A stretch of 64,000 nt of DNA, taken from positions 396,761-460,760 of the forward strand of contig CAJXLF010000001.1 in the NCBI GenBank assembly GCA_913055805.1, written 5' to 3'. Shown here piece after piece: positions 9,249 to 16,763 of this stretch. The translations under genes were made by a program, and so were the position numbers. The stretch comes from an uncultured Salinisphaerales bacterium. Its GTDB lineage: Bacteria > Pseudomonadota > Gammaproteobacteria > Nevskiales > CAJXLF01. Position 1 is the stretch's first letter; every line of letters begins with the position of its first letter. Under the pieces are notes generated by a model. The model worked only from the letters and a program-made list of their open reading frames with translations. It had not been told where the DNA came from and did no database searches.

Positions 9249-10013
9249 GTGGAAATCAAGAATTCAGTATTTATCGTTACCGGCGGCGCTTCCGGTCTGG
9301 GTGAAGCAACGGTACGCCGCCTGGTCGCGAATGGCGGTAAAGCCATCATTGCCGATCTGAATGCTGAACGCGGCGCTGCGCTGGAAAGCGAGCTTGGCGA
9401 CGCGGTCAAGTTCGTTAAATGCGATGTCACCAGCGATGAAGATGGCCGTGCTGCCGTAGCGGCTGCACAGGCGCTCGGCGACCTGCGTGGCGTGGTGAAC
9501 TGTGCCGGGGTCGGTGTGCCGGCCAAGGCCGTGGGCAAGGACGGTCCGCTGCCGCTGGAAAAGTTCGCCCTGATTATCAACATCAACCTGATCGGCACCT
9601 TCAACCTGATTCGTCTGGCGGCGGCTGAAATACAGAACGCCGAGCCCAATGCCGGCGGTGAGCGCGGTGTGTTTATCAACACGGCGTCTGTGGCGGCCTT
9701 CGACGGCCAGATCGGCCAGCCCGCCTATGCGGCCTCCAAGGCCGGTGTGGTCGGCATGACCCTGCCACTGGCGCGCGAGTTTGCCCGCTTCGGTATGCGC
9801 GTGAACACCATTGCGCCGGGCCTGTTCCTGACGCCGATGATGGCGCAGCTTCCTGAGGAAGCGCAGCAGTCACTGGGGCAGCAGGTGCCGTTCCCCTCGC
9901 GCCTGGGTCAGCCGGATGAATTCGCCCAGCTGGTGCAGCAGATCATCGAGAACCCGATGCTGAATGGCGAGACGATTCGTCTGGATGGCGCCATCCGTAT
10001 GGCACCTAAATAA
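9249..10013 (+). CDS. short-chain dehydrogenase, 3-hydroxyacyl-CoA dehydrogenase type 2-like
   Basis: A 254-residue classical SDR. TGGASGLG (residues 11-18) binds NAD, NCAG follows at about 84-87, and the catalytic Ser147, Tyr160 and Lys164 are in place (NTASVAAFDG, YAASK). The extended insertion around residues 88-140 and the ending MLNGETIRLDGAIRMAPK are characteristic of the HSD10 / 3-hydroxy-2-methylbutyryl-CoA dehydrogenase group, which oxidises 3-hydroxyacyl-CoAs including branched ones. It precedes a thiolase, so the two could carry out the last two steps of a beta-oxidation cycle. It starts at GTG 9249 behind TTCGGAGGATCACT. Confidence 0.88.
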   Translation: MEIKNSVFIVTGGASGLGEATVRRLVANGGKAIIADLNAERGAALESELGDAVKFVKCDVTSDEDGRAAVAAAQALGDLRGVVNCAGVGVPAKAVGKDGPLPLEKFALIININLIGTFNLIRLAAAEIQNAEPNAGGERGVFINTASVAAFDGQIGQPAYAASKAGVVGMTLPLAREFARFGMRVNTIAPGLFLTPMMAQLPEEAQQSLGQQVPFPSRLGQPDEFAQLVQQIIENPMLNGETIRLDGAIRMAPK

Positions 10014-10019
10014 GTCGGG

Positions 10020-10225
10020 ATCCACAGATTACACGGATTTCACAGATTTTCTGTGAGAGTGTATGTGGTTCCAGTTGTTCAGCCACGCCATTTCTGGCGG
10101 TGACTGAAGTTTGTCATTCCCGCGAAAGCGGGAATCTATTCAAGGTCTGAATGACAGATTGGCATTAACTGCCTTCTGGAATGACGTTTATATTGAATCT
10201 GTGTCCATCTGTGTAATCCGTGGAT
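10020..10225. repeat. 206-bp interval bounded by imperfect 19-bp inverted repeats
   Basis: ATCCACAGATTACACGGAT at 10020-10038 and its inverted partner at 10207-10225 match at 17 of 19 positions. The left copy continues into a short echo (TTTCACAGATT). The interval fills most of the space between the dehydrogenase and thiolase genes and contains the palindrome at 10116-10135. It could be a small non-autonomous element or simply two copies of a common intergenic repeat in opposite orientation. No open frame of note is inside. Confidence 0.55.
10116..10135. repeat. REP-like palindrome (ATTCCCGC family), copy 1
   Basis: ATTCCCGC, loop GAAA, GCGGGAAT forms a perfect 8-bp stem. The same stem with a different loop (GCAG) recurs at 54511-54530, so this is a dispersed repetitive extragenic palindrome of this genome. 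Confidence 0.7.
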
Positions 10226-10247
10226 ATACAACTGAGTGGAGTAAACC

Positions 10248-11429
10248 ATGTCTGATCCAATCATCATTGCCGGTGCTGCCCGTACGCCCATGGGCGGCAT
10301 GATGGGCGAGCTGCAAAGCGAGCCTGCCCACGCCCTGGGCTCCGTCGCGATTGGGTCGGCGGTTTCCCGCGCCGGCCTGAAGCACGAAGACATCGACGAA
10401 GTCATCATGGGCAATGTGCTCATGGCCGGACAAGGTCAGGCGCCCGCCCGTCAGGCGGCCTTGGGTGCAGGACTGCCGCGTTCAACCGGCTGCACCACCA
10501 TTAACAAGATGTGCGGTTCGGGCATGAAGGCGGCCATGCTTGCGCATGACCTGCTGATCGCCGGCAGTAACGAGATCATGGTCGCCGGCGGCATGGAGAA
10601 CATGAGCCTGGCGCCGTATCTGCTGCCCAAGGGCCGTGGCGGCATGCGCATCGGTCATCACACGGTGTATGACCACATGATGCTGGATGGACTCGAAGAT
10701 GCCTACAACCCCGGCCAGGCCATGGGTGTATTCGCCGAAGCTACAGCCGACAAGTACGGTTTCACCCGCGAGGCACAGGACGCCTTTGCGATTGAGTCGC
10801 TGAGCCGTGCACAAAAAGCCTCGGACGACGGTTCCTTTGCGGATGAAATCGCGCCCGTCGCCATTGCCACCCGTGCAGGCGAGGTGCTGGTGGATCTGGA
10901 CGAGCAACCCCGCAAGGGCAAACCGGAAAAGATTCCTTCCCTGCGTCCGGCCTTCAAGAAAGACGGCACGGTGACGGCCGCCAATGCCAGCTCGATTTCC
11001 GATGGCGCCGCCGCCCTGGTGCTGATGCGTGAATCCACCGCCAGCCAGAGGGGCATCACGCCTGTCGCCCGTATTCATGGTCACGCCAGCTTCGCGCAGG
11101 ACCCGGAGTGGTTTACCACCGCACCGGTGGGCGCCATCAACAAGTTGTTGGAGCAGACCGGCTGGTCGAAAGATGACGTGGATCTGTGGGAAATCAACGA
11201 GGCCTTTGCCGTGGTGACCATGGCGGCGATGCACGATATCGGCATTCCGCATGACAAGGTCAATATCTACGGTGGCGCCTGCGCTCTGGGCCACCCCATC
11301 GGCGCCTCCGGCGCCCGCATCCTGGTGACCCTGCTCAACGCCCTGAAACGCAGCGGCGGCAAGAAGGGCATCGCCGCGCTATGCATCGGCGGCGGTGAAG
11401 CCACGGCCATGGCGGTGGAGTTGATCTAG
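10248..11429 (+). CDS. acetyl-CoA C-acyltransferase (thiolase)
   Basis: A 393-residue thiolase with the full catalytic set: nucleophile Cys89 (NKMCGSG), His349 (GGACALGHPIGASG) and Cys379 (CIGGGEA). These positions are almost identical to the biosynthetic-type thiolase of Zoogloea. It cleaves or forms 3-ketoacyl-CoA in the cytoplasm. It lies 234 bp downstream of the type 2 hydroxyacyl-CoA dehydrogenase in the same direction and is followed by its own terminator. Whether it works in degradation or in acetoacetyl-CoA formation is not decided by sequence; the context favours degradation. Confidence 0.93.
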   Translation: MSDPIIIAGAARTPMGGMMGELQSEPAHALGSVAIGSAVSRAGLKHEDIDEVIMGNVLMAGQGQAPARQAALGAGLPRSTGCTTINKMCGSGMKAAMLAHDLLIAGSNEIMVAGGMENMSLAPYLLPKGRGGMRIGHHTVYDHMMLDGLEDAYNPGQAMGVFAEATADKYGFTREAQDAFAIESLSRAQKASDDGSFADEIAPVAIATRAGEVLVDLDEQPRKGKPEKIPSLRPAFKKDGTVTAANASSISDGAAALVLMRESTASQRGITPVARIHGHASFAQDPEWFTTAPVGAINKLLEQTGWSKDDVDLWEINEAFAVVTMAAMHDIGIPHDKVNIYGGACALGHPIGASGARILVTLLNALKRSGGKKGIAALCIGGGEATAMAVELI

Positions 11430-11452
11430 TACCAGCGCCGATCCGGTATCGC

Positions 11453-11485
11453 AAAAGCCGCCTGCGGGCGGCTTTTCTTTTTTTC
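11453..11485 (+). terminator. rho-independent terminator after thiolase
   Basis: AAAAGCCGCC (11453-11462) pairs with GGCGGCTTTT (11467-11476) and is followed by a T-rich run. It separates the thiolase from the promoter of the first haem lipoprotein. Confidence 0.85.
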
Positions 11486-11504
11486 ATCATGCCCGTTATA
11501 TCTC

Positions 11505-11551
11505 TTGACAATAAACAGTACAAAAGTTATATAATAAAGGACATAAGTTAC
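11505..11551 (+). promoter_or_regulatory. promoter and paired TetR-type operator of lipoprotein 1
   Basis: TTGACA (11505-11510) and TATATA (11528-11533) are spaced 17 bp. Two degenerate operators follow the AC-N4-GT pattern seen at the other lipoprotein promoters: GTAC-AAAA-GTTA at 11518-11529, between the hexamers, and GGAC-ATAA-GTTA at 11539-11550, near the expected start point. They are 21 bp apart. The left arm of the second site, extended, reads AAAGGAC and is identical to an arm of the perfect palindrome beside the TetR gene at 25131, which makes that regulator a candidate. Confidence 0.65.
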
Positions 11552-11595
11552 TTTATGCTTTCGGCATGCCCGGAAATGCGACGGAGACAGACTGT

Positions 11596-14034
11596 ATGAA
11601 AGTCACGGCACCACACTATTTGCGGGCAACGGTTTGCCTGCTGCTGGCGATTTCCCTCGCAGCCTGCGGGGGTGGCAACAGCGGCGGTGAGCCGCATGGC
11701 GGCACCGATGACGGCGGCAGCAATACGGACGGCGGCAACAACACCACGTTCGCCAACTCCGAGGAATTCTTTGACGATCGCATTGCGCCGCGCATGGACT
11801 TTTGCCGTACCTGCCATGTGCCGGGCGGTCTGGCCGATACCGAAGAGGGCAAGCGCTTCATGCTGTCCTCCAACAGCGGCGACGATTACGCCAACCTGCA
11901 GGCGGCCTGGGAAGCGCTGGGTGGTGGCGTGGAAGACAACCTGCTGATCATCGAGAACGCCGACAAGAACGAACCGCACAGTGGCGGCAAGAACTGGCCG
12001 GCCGGCAGCGATGCCTACAACGATATGGTGACCCTGCTTGCCTGCTGGGAGGATCCGGCTGGCTGTGTGCTCGGTGCAGTGGGCGATGTGCTGGATGAAC
12101 TGCCCCTGCTGGGCAGCAAGCGTGGCGGGCATATCTGGAGCGACTTCTGTGAAGGCAAACCGGATAGCGCCGAGCTACCGGTGGACCCGCGCACGCTGGT
12201 GCAGCCCGGTGTGAACGAAGGCAAGGCGGTCTACTTCAATATCTACGCCAAGGACTGCCACATCAATCCCGAGATGGTCGGCGAGAAGGATCATCCCGAA
12301 ACCTGCGGCGAGTTCCGGTCCGCCCTGGCGAACGGCGAGCAACTGGTGCTCGGAAATGGCGCCGTGGGTGCGGGGTCGCTGTTCGCGGGCACTCAGCCCG
12401 ATGGTTGGGCGGCCATCCCGGCCGATGTTTACAACAAGGTCTGGCAGGCCTGGGGCCTGACGCAGCGCCCGGAGCAGTTCGACGAACTGCTGGCGCAGCG
12501 CTGGGGCTATTCCTTCAGCGAAGCGCGCAATCCCTATCCGCTGCCGGGTGAAGACCCCAATGCAACCGACGGTGGTTCCGGTCAGTTGCCAACCGCCTTT
12601 ACCCAGACCCGTAACGCCGACGGTTCCTGGAGCGGCAATATCGGCCTGACCTGTCATTCCTGCCATGGCGGCATGGCGGGCCTGGCCAGCGAAGGTGAAG
12701 GCCTGGGGCAGACCTTCTACGGCGGCGGCAGCAGTCCGCATGACATGGGCCTAATGGCGCGTGATCTGGGCGTGGCCGGCCAGCCGCTGTTCGGTCTGGC
12801 TTCGGCGACCGGCTTGTTCGGCAAAACCCGCGGCACCGGCAATCCGATCAATGTGCAGGCCATCATCCTGATGACGGCGGATTTTCGCTTCAACCAGAAC
12901 ACCATCCCGTTCTTCACTGCGCCGACCTCGGGTTCCGAGGACGCGCCAGCCTGGTGGAACATGGGCCATCGCCCGGTGAAATTCTTTGACGGATTTCTGC
13001 CGATGGATGCAGATCGCTCCAACCTGGGGCTGTTCCTGCCGTTCCTCGACAAGAAACCCATGCCTTCCGGTCAACAGGAAGCCCAGGACTGGGTGCGTGC
13101 GCATGCCCAGGACGCGGCGCTGTGGACCTGGACACGCAAGGCACCGGAATATCCGCTGGACGTGAACACCGAACTGGCCGAGCAGGGTGCTGTGCTGTTC
13201 CACAGCAAGGACCTGTGGGCCGACGAAACCGAAAACCCGGTGGAACGGCCGCCCGGCGGCAACGGTTCCTGCGCCTCCTGCCATGGCGTGTATTCAGCAC
13301 GCTACGCCAACGATCCAGCCTATCTGGAAACGCCGGCGCTGGAAGGCATGGCCGGCTACCTGGTGCCGCTGGACATCATCGGTACTGATTCGGCGCGCGC
13401 GGATTCCAATACCGACGGTGCCAGTGAATACGGCCGCGGCAACTTCTACGCCTATCCGGAAACTGATGGCATGGAAGCGGAATACAACTGCGGTCCGCAG
13501 ACCCAGGTGGGCTTGCGCGGCGATCGCGAACCCGGTTATCTGGCGCCGCCGCTCTACGGCGTCTGGTCGACGGCGCCGTACTTCCACAACGGCTCCGTGC
13601 CCAACGTGGAAGAAGTGCTGGATCCGTCGCAGCGTTCACCGCTCTGGCGCCGCGTCTCCAGGCCTGCGCCCGAAGGCATGGAAGGGCAGGTGGTGATGGG
13701 CTACGACACCAGCCTGAACCGGGCTTATGACCAGGAAAAGATGGGCTGGGACTACGAGAGCTTGCAATGCGGCGCCGGTACCATTCCGTTACTGGAATGC
13801 CTGCCGGGTGAAGAGCCGCAGCGCTCACCTATCCAGGATCTGCTCAGTGGCCTGCATAACCTGGTCGGCCTGACCTGGAACGTCGACCTGCCACCTCTGA
13901 CCAACGAACAGGTGGAAGCGCGCAAGATCTACAACAGCTTCGAACACAGCCAGGGCAACCAGGGCCATGAGTTCACCTCGGTGCTGACCGCCCAGGAACG
14001 CCGCGCCCTGATCGAATACCTGAAAACGCTTTAA
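11596..14034 (+). CDS. tri-haem RoxA-like lipoprotein, paralogue 1 of 6
   Basis: An 812-residue secreted lipoprotein: lipobox LAAC with Gly-Gly after the Cys (outer-membrane sorting expected), then a Gly/Asp/Asn linker. CXXCH motifs start at Cys70 (CRTCH), Cys353 (CHSCH) and Cys559 (CASCH). The second and third are 206 residues apart, close to the roughly 200 between the two haems of the rubber oxygenase RoxA, whose second motif I recall is also CASCH. W453 begins WWNMGHRPVKFFDG; GVWSTAPYFHNGSVP and a C-terminal GHEF...LIEYLKTL are further family marks. The N-terminal haem module (about 55-160) has conserved His and Met in EPHSGGKNW and YNDMV as possible ligands. Oxidative cleavage of an unsaturated lipid or isoprenoid is likely but the substrate is unknown; a peroxidase role is the alternative. 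ATG 11596 is preferred over 11566 because of GGAG upstream and the signal peptide. Confidence 0.85.
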   Translation: MKVTAPHYLRATVCLLLAISLAACGGGNSGGEPHGGTDDGGSNTDGGNNTTFANSEEFFDDRIAPRMDFCRTCHVPGGLADTEEGKRFMLSSNSGDDYANLQAAWEALGGGVEDNLLIIENADKNEPHSGGKNWPAGSDAYNDMVTLLACWEDPAGCVLGAVGDVLDELPLLGSKRGGHIWSDFCEGKPDSAELPVDPRTLVQPGVNEGKAVYFNIYAKDCHINPEMVGEKDHPETCGEFRSALANGEQLVLGNGAVGAGSLFAGTQPDGWAAIPADVYNKVWQAWGLTQRPEQFDELLAQRWGYSFSEARNPYPLPGEDPNATDGGSGQLPTAFTQTRNADGSWSGNIGLTCHSCHGGMAGLASEGEGLGQTFYGGGSSPHDMGLMARDLGVAGQPLFGLASATGLFGKTRGTGNPINVQAIILMTADFRFNQNTIPFFTAPTSGSEDAPAWWNMGHRPVKFFDGFLPMDADRSNLGLFLPFLDKKPMPSGQQEAQDWVRAHAQDAALWTWTRKAPEYPLDVNTELAEQGAVLFHSKDLWADETENPVERPPGGNGSCASCHGVYSARYANDPAYLETPALEGMAGYLVPLDIIGTDSARADSNTDGASEYGRGNFYAYPETDGMEAEYNCGPQTQVGLRGDREPGYLAPPLYGVWSTAPYFHNGSVPNVEEVLDPSQRSPLWRRVSRPAPEGMEGQVVMGYDTSLNRAYDQEKMGWDYESLQCGAGTIPLLECLPGEEPQRSPIQDLLSGLHNLVGLTWNVDLPPLTNEQVEARKIYNSFEHSQGNQGHEFTSVLTAQERRALIEYLKTL

Positions 14035-14050
14035 TCCCTGCCGGGACACG

Positions 14051-14075
14051 CGCCACCTTCGGGTGGCGTTTTTTT
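14051..14075 (+). terminator. terminator after lipoprotein 1
   Basis: CGCCACC, loop TTCG, GGTGGCG, then a run of seven T. The preceding CCTGCCGGG motif recurs after paralogues 2 to 4 (about 19184, 22401 and 25079). Confidence 0.9.
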
Positions 14076-14682
14076 ATGCTTCGGGCATTTGCGAGTTAAA
14101 GTAGGCCACGCACATGTCTGCCAGGCCATCGACCAGTTGTTCACGGTTCACATACGGTGAAGGATCATCCAGAAAGCGGATGAGGTTGAAGGTCACGCTG
14201 TTGAAAAGTATGTAGGTTACACGGACCAGATCCCTGTTCCGGGCCAGTTCCGGGTGATGGGTCGTATAGACCAGCGACAGTTCCAACATCACCTGTTCAA
14301 TACGCCCCATATCCTGACTGAACCCGCGTTGCATCACATGCCGGGCAAAGGCGAGCTGCTTGCCGCCGTCGCGTTCCAGTTCATCCATGAACAGCGTCAA
14401 TACGCCACGAATCATCTCGCCGAAGTCTTTTTGAACAAGCTCGGGAATCTGCGCGCGTATTCGAGCCACCAGATCATCCGTCAGCGACTTCTGTAGCGCG
14501 GCGTAGACATCTTCCTTGTCCTTGAAATAGTGGTACAGCGTGCCGACGCTGATACCTGCCCGTTCGGCGATATGCCGGGTAGTAGTGCCTTCCATGCCAT
14601 GGCGGTGCACGGTATCCAGGGTGGCTTCCAGAATGGTTTGCAGCATCTGCTGCGAACGCTGCTGCTGGGGTTTGTGGCGCAT
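14074..14682 (-). CDS. TetR family regulator (divergent from the Lcp-like gene)
   Basis: A 202-residue TetR regulator. The N-terminal helix-turn-helix reads TTTRHIAERAGISVGTLYHYFKDKEDVYAAL (about residues 33-63), a common TetR form clearly different from the SIPxLAERLG form of the four regulators that accompany the haem lipoproteins. The start is ATG 14682 behind GGGGGGATC; the longer frame uses TTG 14721. It is divergent from the DUF2236 gene with 62 bp between start codons, and an inverted repeat there is its likely operator. Inducer unknown. Confidence 0.85.
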   Translation of the reverse strand: MRHKPQQQRSQQMLQTILEATLDTVHRHGMEGTTTRHIAERAGISVGTLYHYFKDKEDVYAALQKSLTDDLVARIRAQIPELVQKDFGEMIRGVLTLFMDELERDGGKQLAFARHVMQRGFSQDMGRIEQVMLELSLVYTTHHPELARNRDLVRVTYILFNSVTFNLIRFLDDPSPYVNREQLVDGLADMCVAYFNSQMPEA

Positions 14683-14706
14683 GGGACGATCCCCCCGAAA
14701 ACCCGA

Positions 14707-14730
14707 ATTGAATTCGAACAATTATTCAAT
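14707..14730. promoter_or_regulatory. inverted repeat, probable operator of the TetR/DUF2236 divergent pair
   Basis: ATTGAAT (14707-14713) and ATTCAAT (14724-14730) are perfect 7-bp arms with a 10-bp spacer. The site sits between the two divergent start codons and could control both genes. It is unrelated to the AC-N4-GT operators. Confidence 0.6.
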
Positions 14731-14744
14731 TTAGCTTAAGTGCC

Positions 14745-15968
14745 ATGGATACCCAAATTTTTCCGGCGCGTCATGGCGCCGACCCGGACGCCTGGCAGGA
14801 TTTCATCAAGCCGTTGCGCAGGTTGTTTAAAGGCCGGTCTTTGCCGGACCAGCAGCTTTGCGATGCCTATGGTCATGCCCTGCTGCGTGGCGACGCGCCC
14901 ATGGACGAGCTGCTGGATTGGATGCAGACCGCAGGCATGGCGGAAACCCGGCCATTGTTCCGGCAGGCGCTAGAGCAGGGTATAGATGCCCTGCCTGACG
15001 CGCCGGAACCTCTGAAGAAATTCTTCGCTGAAATCGAACGCAAGCCCGAGTGGCTGGACGAGGCGCAGTTACTCAGAGGCGCCGAGGTTTACGCCATGCT
15101 GGGTGGCGATGCCTTCTACGCCGCCCGCGACTTTGTGCTGATGGGCGGTTATCTCTCATCTTCTATTAATGAAGTCTTGTACCGTGCCGGTGGACTCGAC
15201 CGTGGTGCTAACCGGCGTATTGCCGAAACAGCGGACTGGTACTACGCCATGACCGAGCCGGGCGCCATGAGCCGCTTTGGCAAGGGCTTCACCTCCACTA
15301 TCCACGTGCGCTTCGTGCATGCCCTGGTCCGGCGCAATATCGCGTCCAAGCCGGATTGGAATGTGAGCAAGGATGGCTTGCCGGTGAATCAGACCGACAT
15401 GGTCGGCACCTGGCTGGGCGGCAGTATCGCCGCTTTCATCGGGGCGCTGTTGCTCGGTCGCCTGGTGGTGAGTTACGCCGATCTTAAGGCGGTCATGCAT
15501 CTGTTCAAATATTCGCACTGGCTGATGGGTGTGGAAGAGGAATTCCTGACCGATGACCCGCGCAAGGCGGCTTATATGCTGGCCAACCTTGTACTGATGC
15601 AGCCGGGGCCGACGGAAGTTTGTTTGAAGATGGCGCAGGCGCTGGCCGAGCAGCCCATGCAGATCGAATACACGCGCCTGGCGCAGCTGCGCCGCCGCTG
15701 GAAACGGCACCGGCATCTGAGCCGCAATCGTTATTTCCTCGAGAAGAAGGGCATGCAGCGGCTGGGCCTGCCGAACGTGCTGCCCTGGTATCCCATGCTC
15801 ACCACGCCGCCCAAGGCTTTGTATTACGCCGTCCGTCGTTTTCTGTTGCCGGGCCAACGCGCGGCATTGGCCGCAAGAGGGCGAGCGGAACAGAAACTCT
15901 TGCTGGATGAGGTATACGGAACACAGCAGCGGGAGATCAATCCCGAAGCGGTAGGCGCCGCGAGCTAG
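14745..15968 (+). CDS. DUF2236 haem oxygenase-like protein related to latex-clearing protein Lcp
   Basis: A 407-residue DUF2236 (MpaB/Lcp family) protein, the same length as I recall for Lcp of Streptomyces K30. Lcp, a b-type cytochrome that cleaves polyisoprene, uses Arg164, Thr168 and His198 (haem ligand). Here Arg158, Thr162 and His192 (RRIAET and VRFVHALVRR) show exactly the same spacing. No signal peptide or twin-arginine motif is seen, so it should be cytoplasmic, unlike secreted Lcp. MpaB, another family member, cleaves an isoprenoid side chain, so C=C cleavage is the shared chemistry. The substrate is unknown; DUF2236 is a broad family and Lcp-like activity is inference. Divergent TetR control is likely. 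Confidence 0.8.
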   Translation: MDTQIFPARHGADPDAWQDFIKPLRRLFKGRSLPDQQLCDAYGHALLRGDAPMDELLDWMQTAGMAETRPLFRQALEQGIDALPDAPEPLKKFFAEIERKPEWLDEAQLLRGAEVYAMLGGDAFYAARDFVLMGGYLSSSINEVLYRAGGLDRGANRRIAETADWYYAMTEPGAMSRFGKGFTSTIHVRFVHALVRRNIASKPDWNVSKDGLPVNQTDMVGTWLGGSIAAFIGALLLGRLVVSYADLKAVMHLFKYSHWLMGVEEEFLTDDPRKAAYMLANLVLMQPGPTEVCLKMAQALAEQPMQIEYTRLAQLRRRWKRHRHLSRNRYFLEKKGMQRLGLPNVLPWYPMLTTPPKALYYAVRRFLLPGQRAALAARGRAEQKLLLDEVYGTQQREINPEAVGAAS

Positions 15969-15984
15969 TTGTCTGTCAGTTAGG

Positions 15985-15998
15985 GGTACAAGAGTACC
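15985..15998. promoter_or_regulatory. operator upstream of TetR-2 (GTAC type)
   Basis: GGTAC-AAGA-GTACC is a perfect 5-bp inverted repeat 17 bp before the start codon of the TetR gene at 16016. Two closely related sites lie beyond the same gene, before lipoprotein 2, pointing to autoregulation and control of that neighbour. Confidence 0.75.
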
Positions 15999-16015
15999 TG
16001 TGGCACAATCGCGTC

Positions 16016-16636
16016 ATGAATTCAGTGATTGATCCCCGTGCGGTTGCCATCCAGCCCAAACGCGAAGCAGGTGTGCAGCGTTACAAAACCGTGCTGCACG
16101 GTGCTGACAAGCTTTTACAGGAAGTGGGGCTCAGCGGTTTTTCCATTCCTGTGCTGGCTGAGCGCCTGGGTTATACGCGGCGCAGTATCTATAAGTTTTT
16201 CCCCACGCCGTATGCGATTCTGAATGAACTGACACACCAGTATCTGGACCGGCTTGAAGAGAGCCTCAGTTACAAAGGTGCGGAACTCAGCGCCTTGCCC
16301 TGGGATGAGATGATTCGGCGTATGGTCAGAGAGGCCGCGGAGTTTCACAACGAACACCCGGTCAGTCGCATGCTGATTCTGGGCGGTGCGGTGACGGATG
16401 AGAGTTTTCGCGTGACCGAGTTCGCCATTCGCAAACTGGGCAAACTCACCACCGATCTGCTTGGCCTCAGAGGCATTGAGTTGCCAAAGCATCCTGATGT
16501 GGCCTCGCTCGCGGTCGATATCGGTACCGCAGTGTTTCGCGTGTCGAATCTCTACCACGGCACGATCACCGAGGAATATATCGGGGAAGCGGCCCATGCC
16601 ATGGTGGCCTATCTCTCCAAGTACATCGGACAGTAA
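16016..16636 (+). CDS. TetR family regulator of the haem-lipoprotein type (TetR-2)
   Basis: A 206-residue regulator whose DNA-binding part reads GFSIPVLAERLGYTRRSIYKFF, then PTPYAILNELTHQYLDRLEE. Three other regulators in the window share this unusual form, including the FPTPYA(I/V/L)(L/M)N segment, the effector-domain phrase HPVSRMLILGGAVTDESF and a late HG(T/E/R)I pattern. It is immediately upstream of lipoprotein 2 in the same direction. GTACC operators flank it on both sides. The shared effector domain suggests that the regulators sense related small molecules. The ribosome site is weak. Confidence 0.88.
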   Translation: MNSVIDPRAVAIQPKREAGVQRYKTVLHGADKLLQEVGLSGFSIPVLAERLGYTRRSIYKFFPTPYAILNELTHQYLDRLEESLSYKGAELSALPWDEMIRRMVREAAEFHNEHPVSRMLILGGAVTDESFRVTEFAIRKLGKLTTDLLGLRGIELPKHPDVASLAVDIGTAVFRVSNLYHGTITEEYIGEAAHAMVAYLSKYIGQ

Positions 16637-16669
16637 ACCCCTTAAACCCATGTCCCGAAAGCCGGCGGC

Positions 16670-16725
16670 TTGACAATGACTTGCATCGAGGGTACAAATG
16701 TCCCTCATAGAGGTACATAAGTACC
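16670..16725 (+). promoter_or_regulatory. promoter and paired operators of lipoprotein 2 (GTAC type)
   Basis: TTGACA (16670-16675) is followed after 17 bp by TACAAA (16693-16698), which lies inside the first operator GGTACA-AA-TGTCCC (16691-16704). The second, GGTAC-ATAA-GTACC (16712-16725), is a perfect repeat placed 21 bp further on, near the predicted transcription start. Binding would block polymerase. Confidence 0.75.
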
Positions 16726-16763
16726 CAATATGAAAGTAACAGTTTAGTGCGAGAGGGTTCGGG

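Noticed and set aside
11596-14034. Calling the lipoproteins true rubber oxygenases (roxA/roxB)
   Set aside because: The haem spacing and some motifs fit, but the extra haem module, the lipid anchor and my inability to align the RoxA active-site Phe mean the gene symbol cannot be supported.
14745-15968. Calling the DUF2236 protein lcp
   Set aside because: Residue spacing matches Lcp, but there is no export signal and DUF2236 is a broad family, so no gene symbol was assigned.
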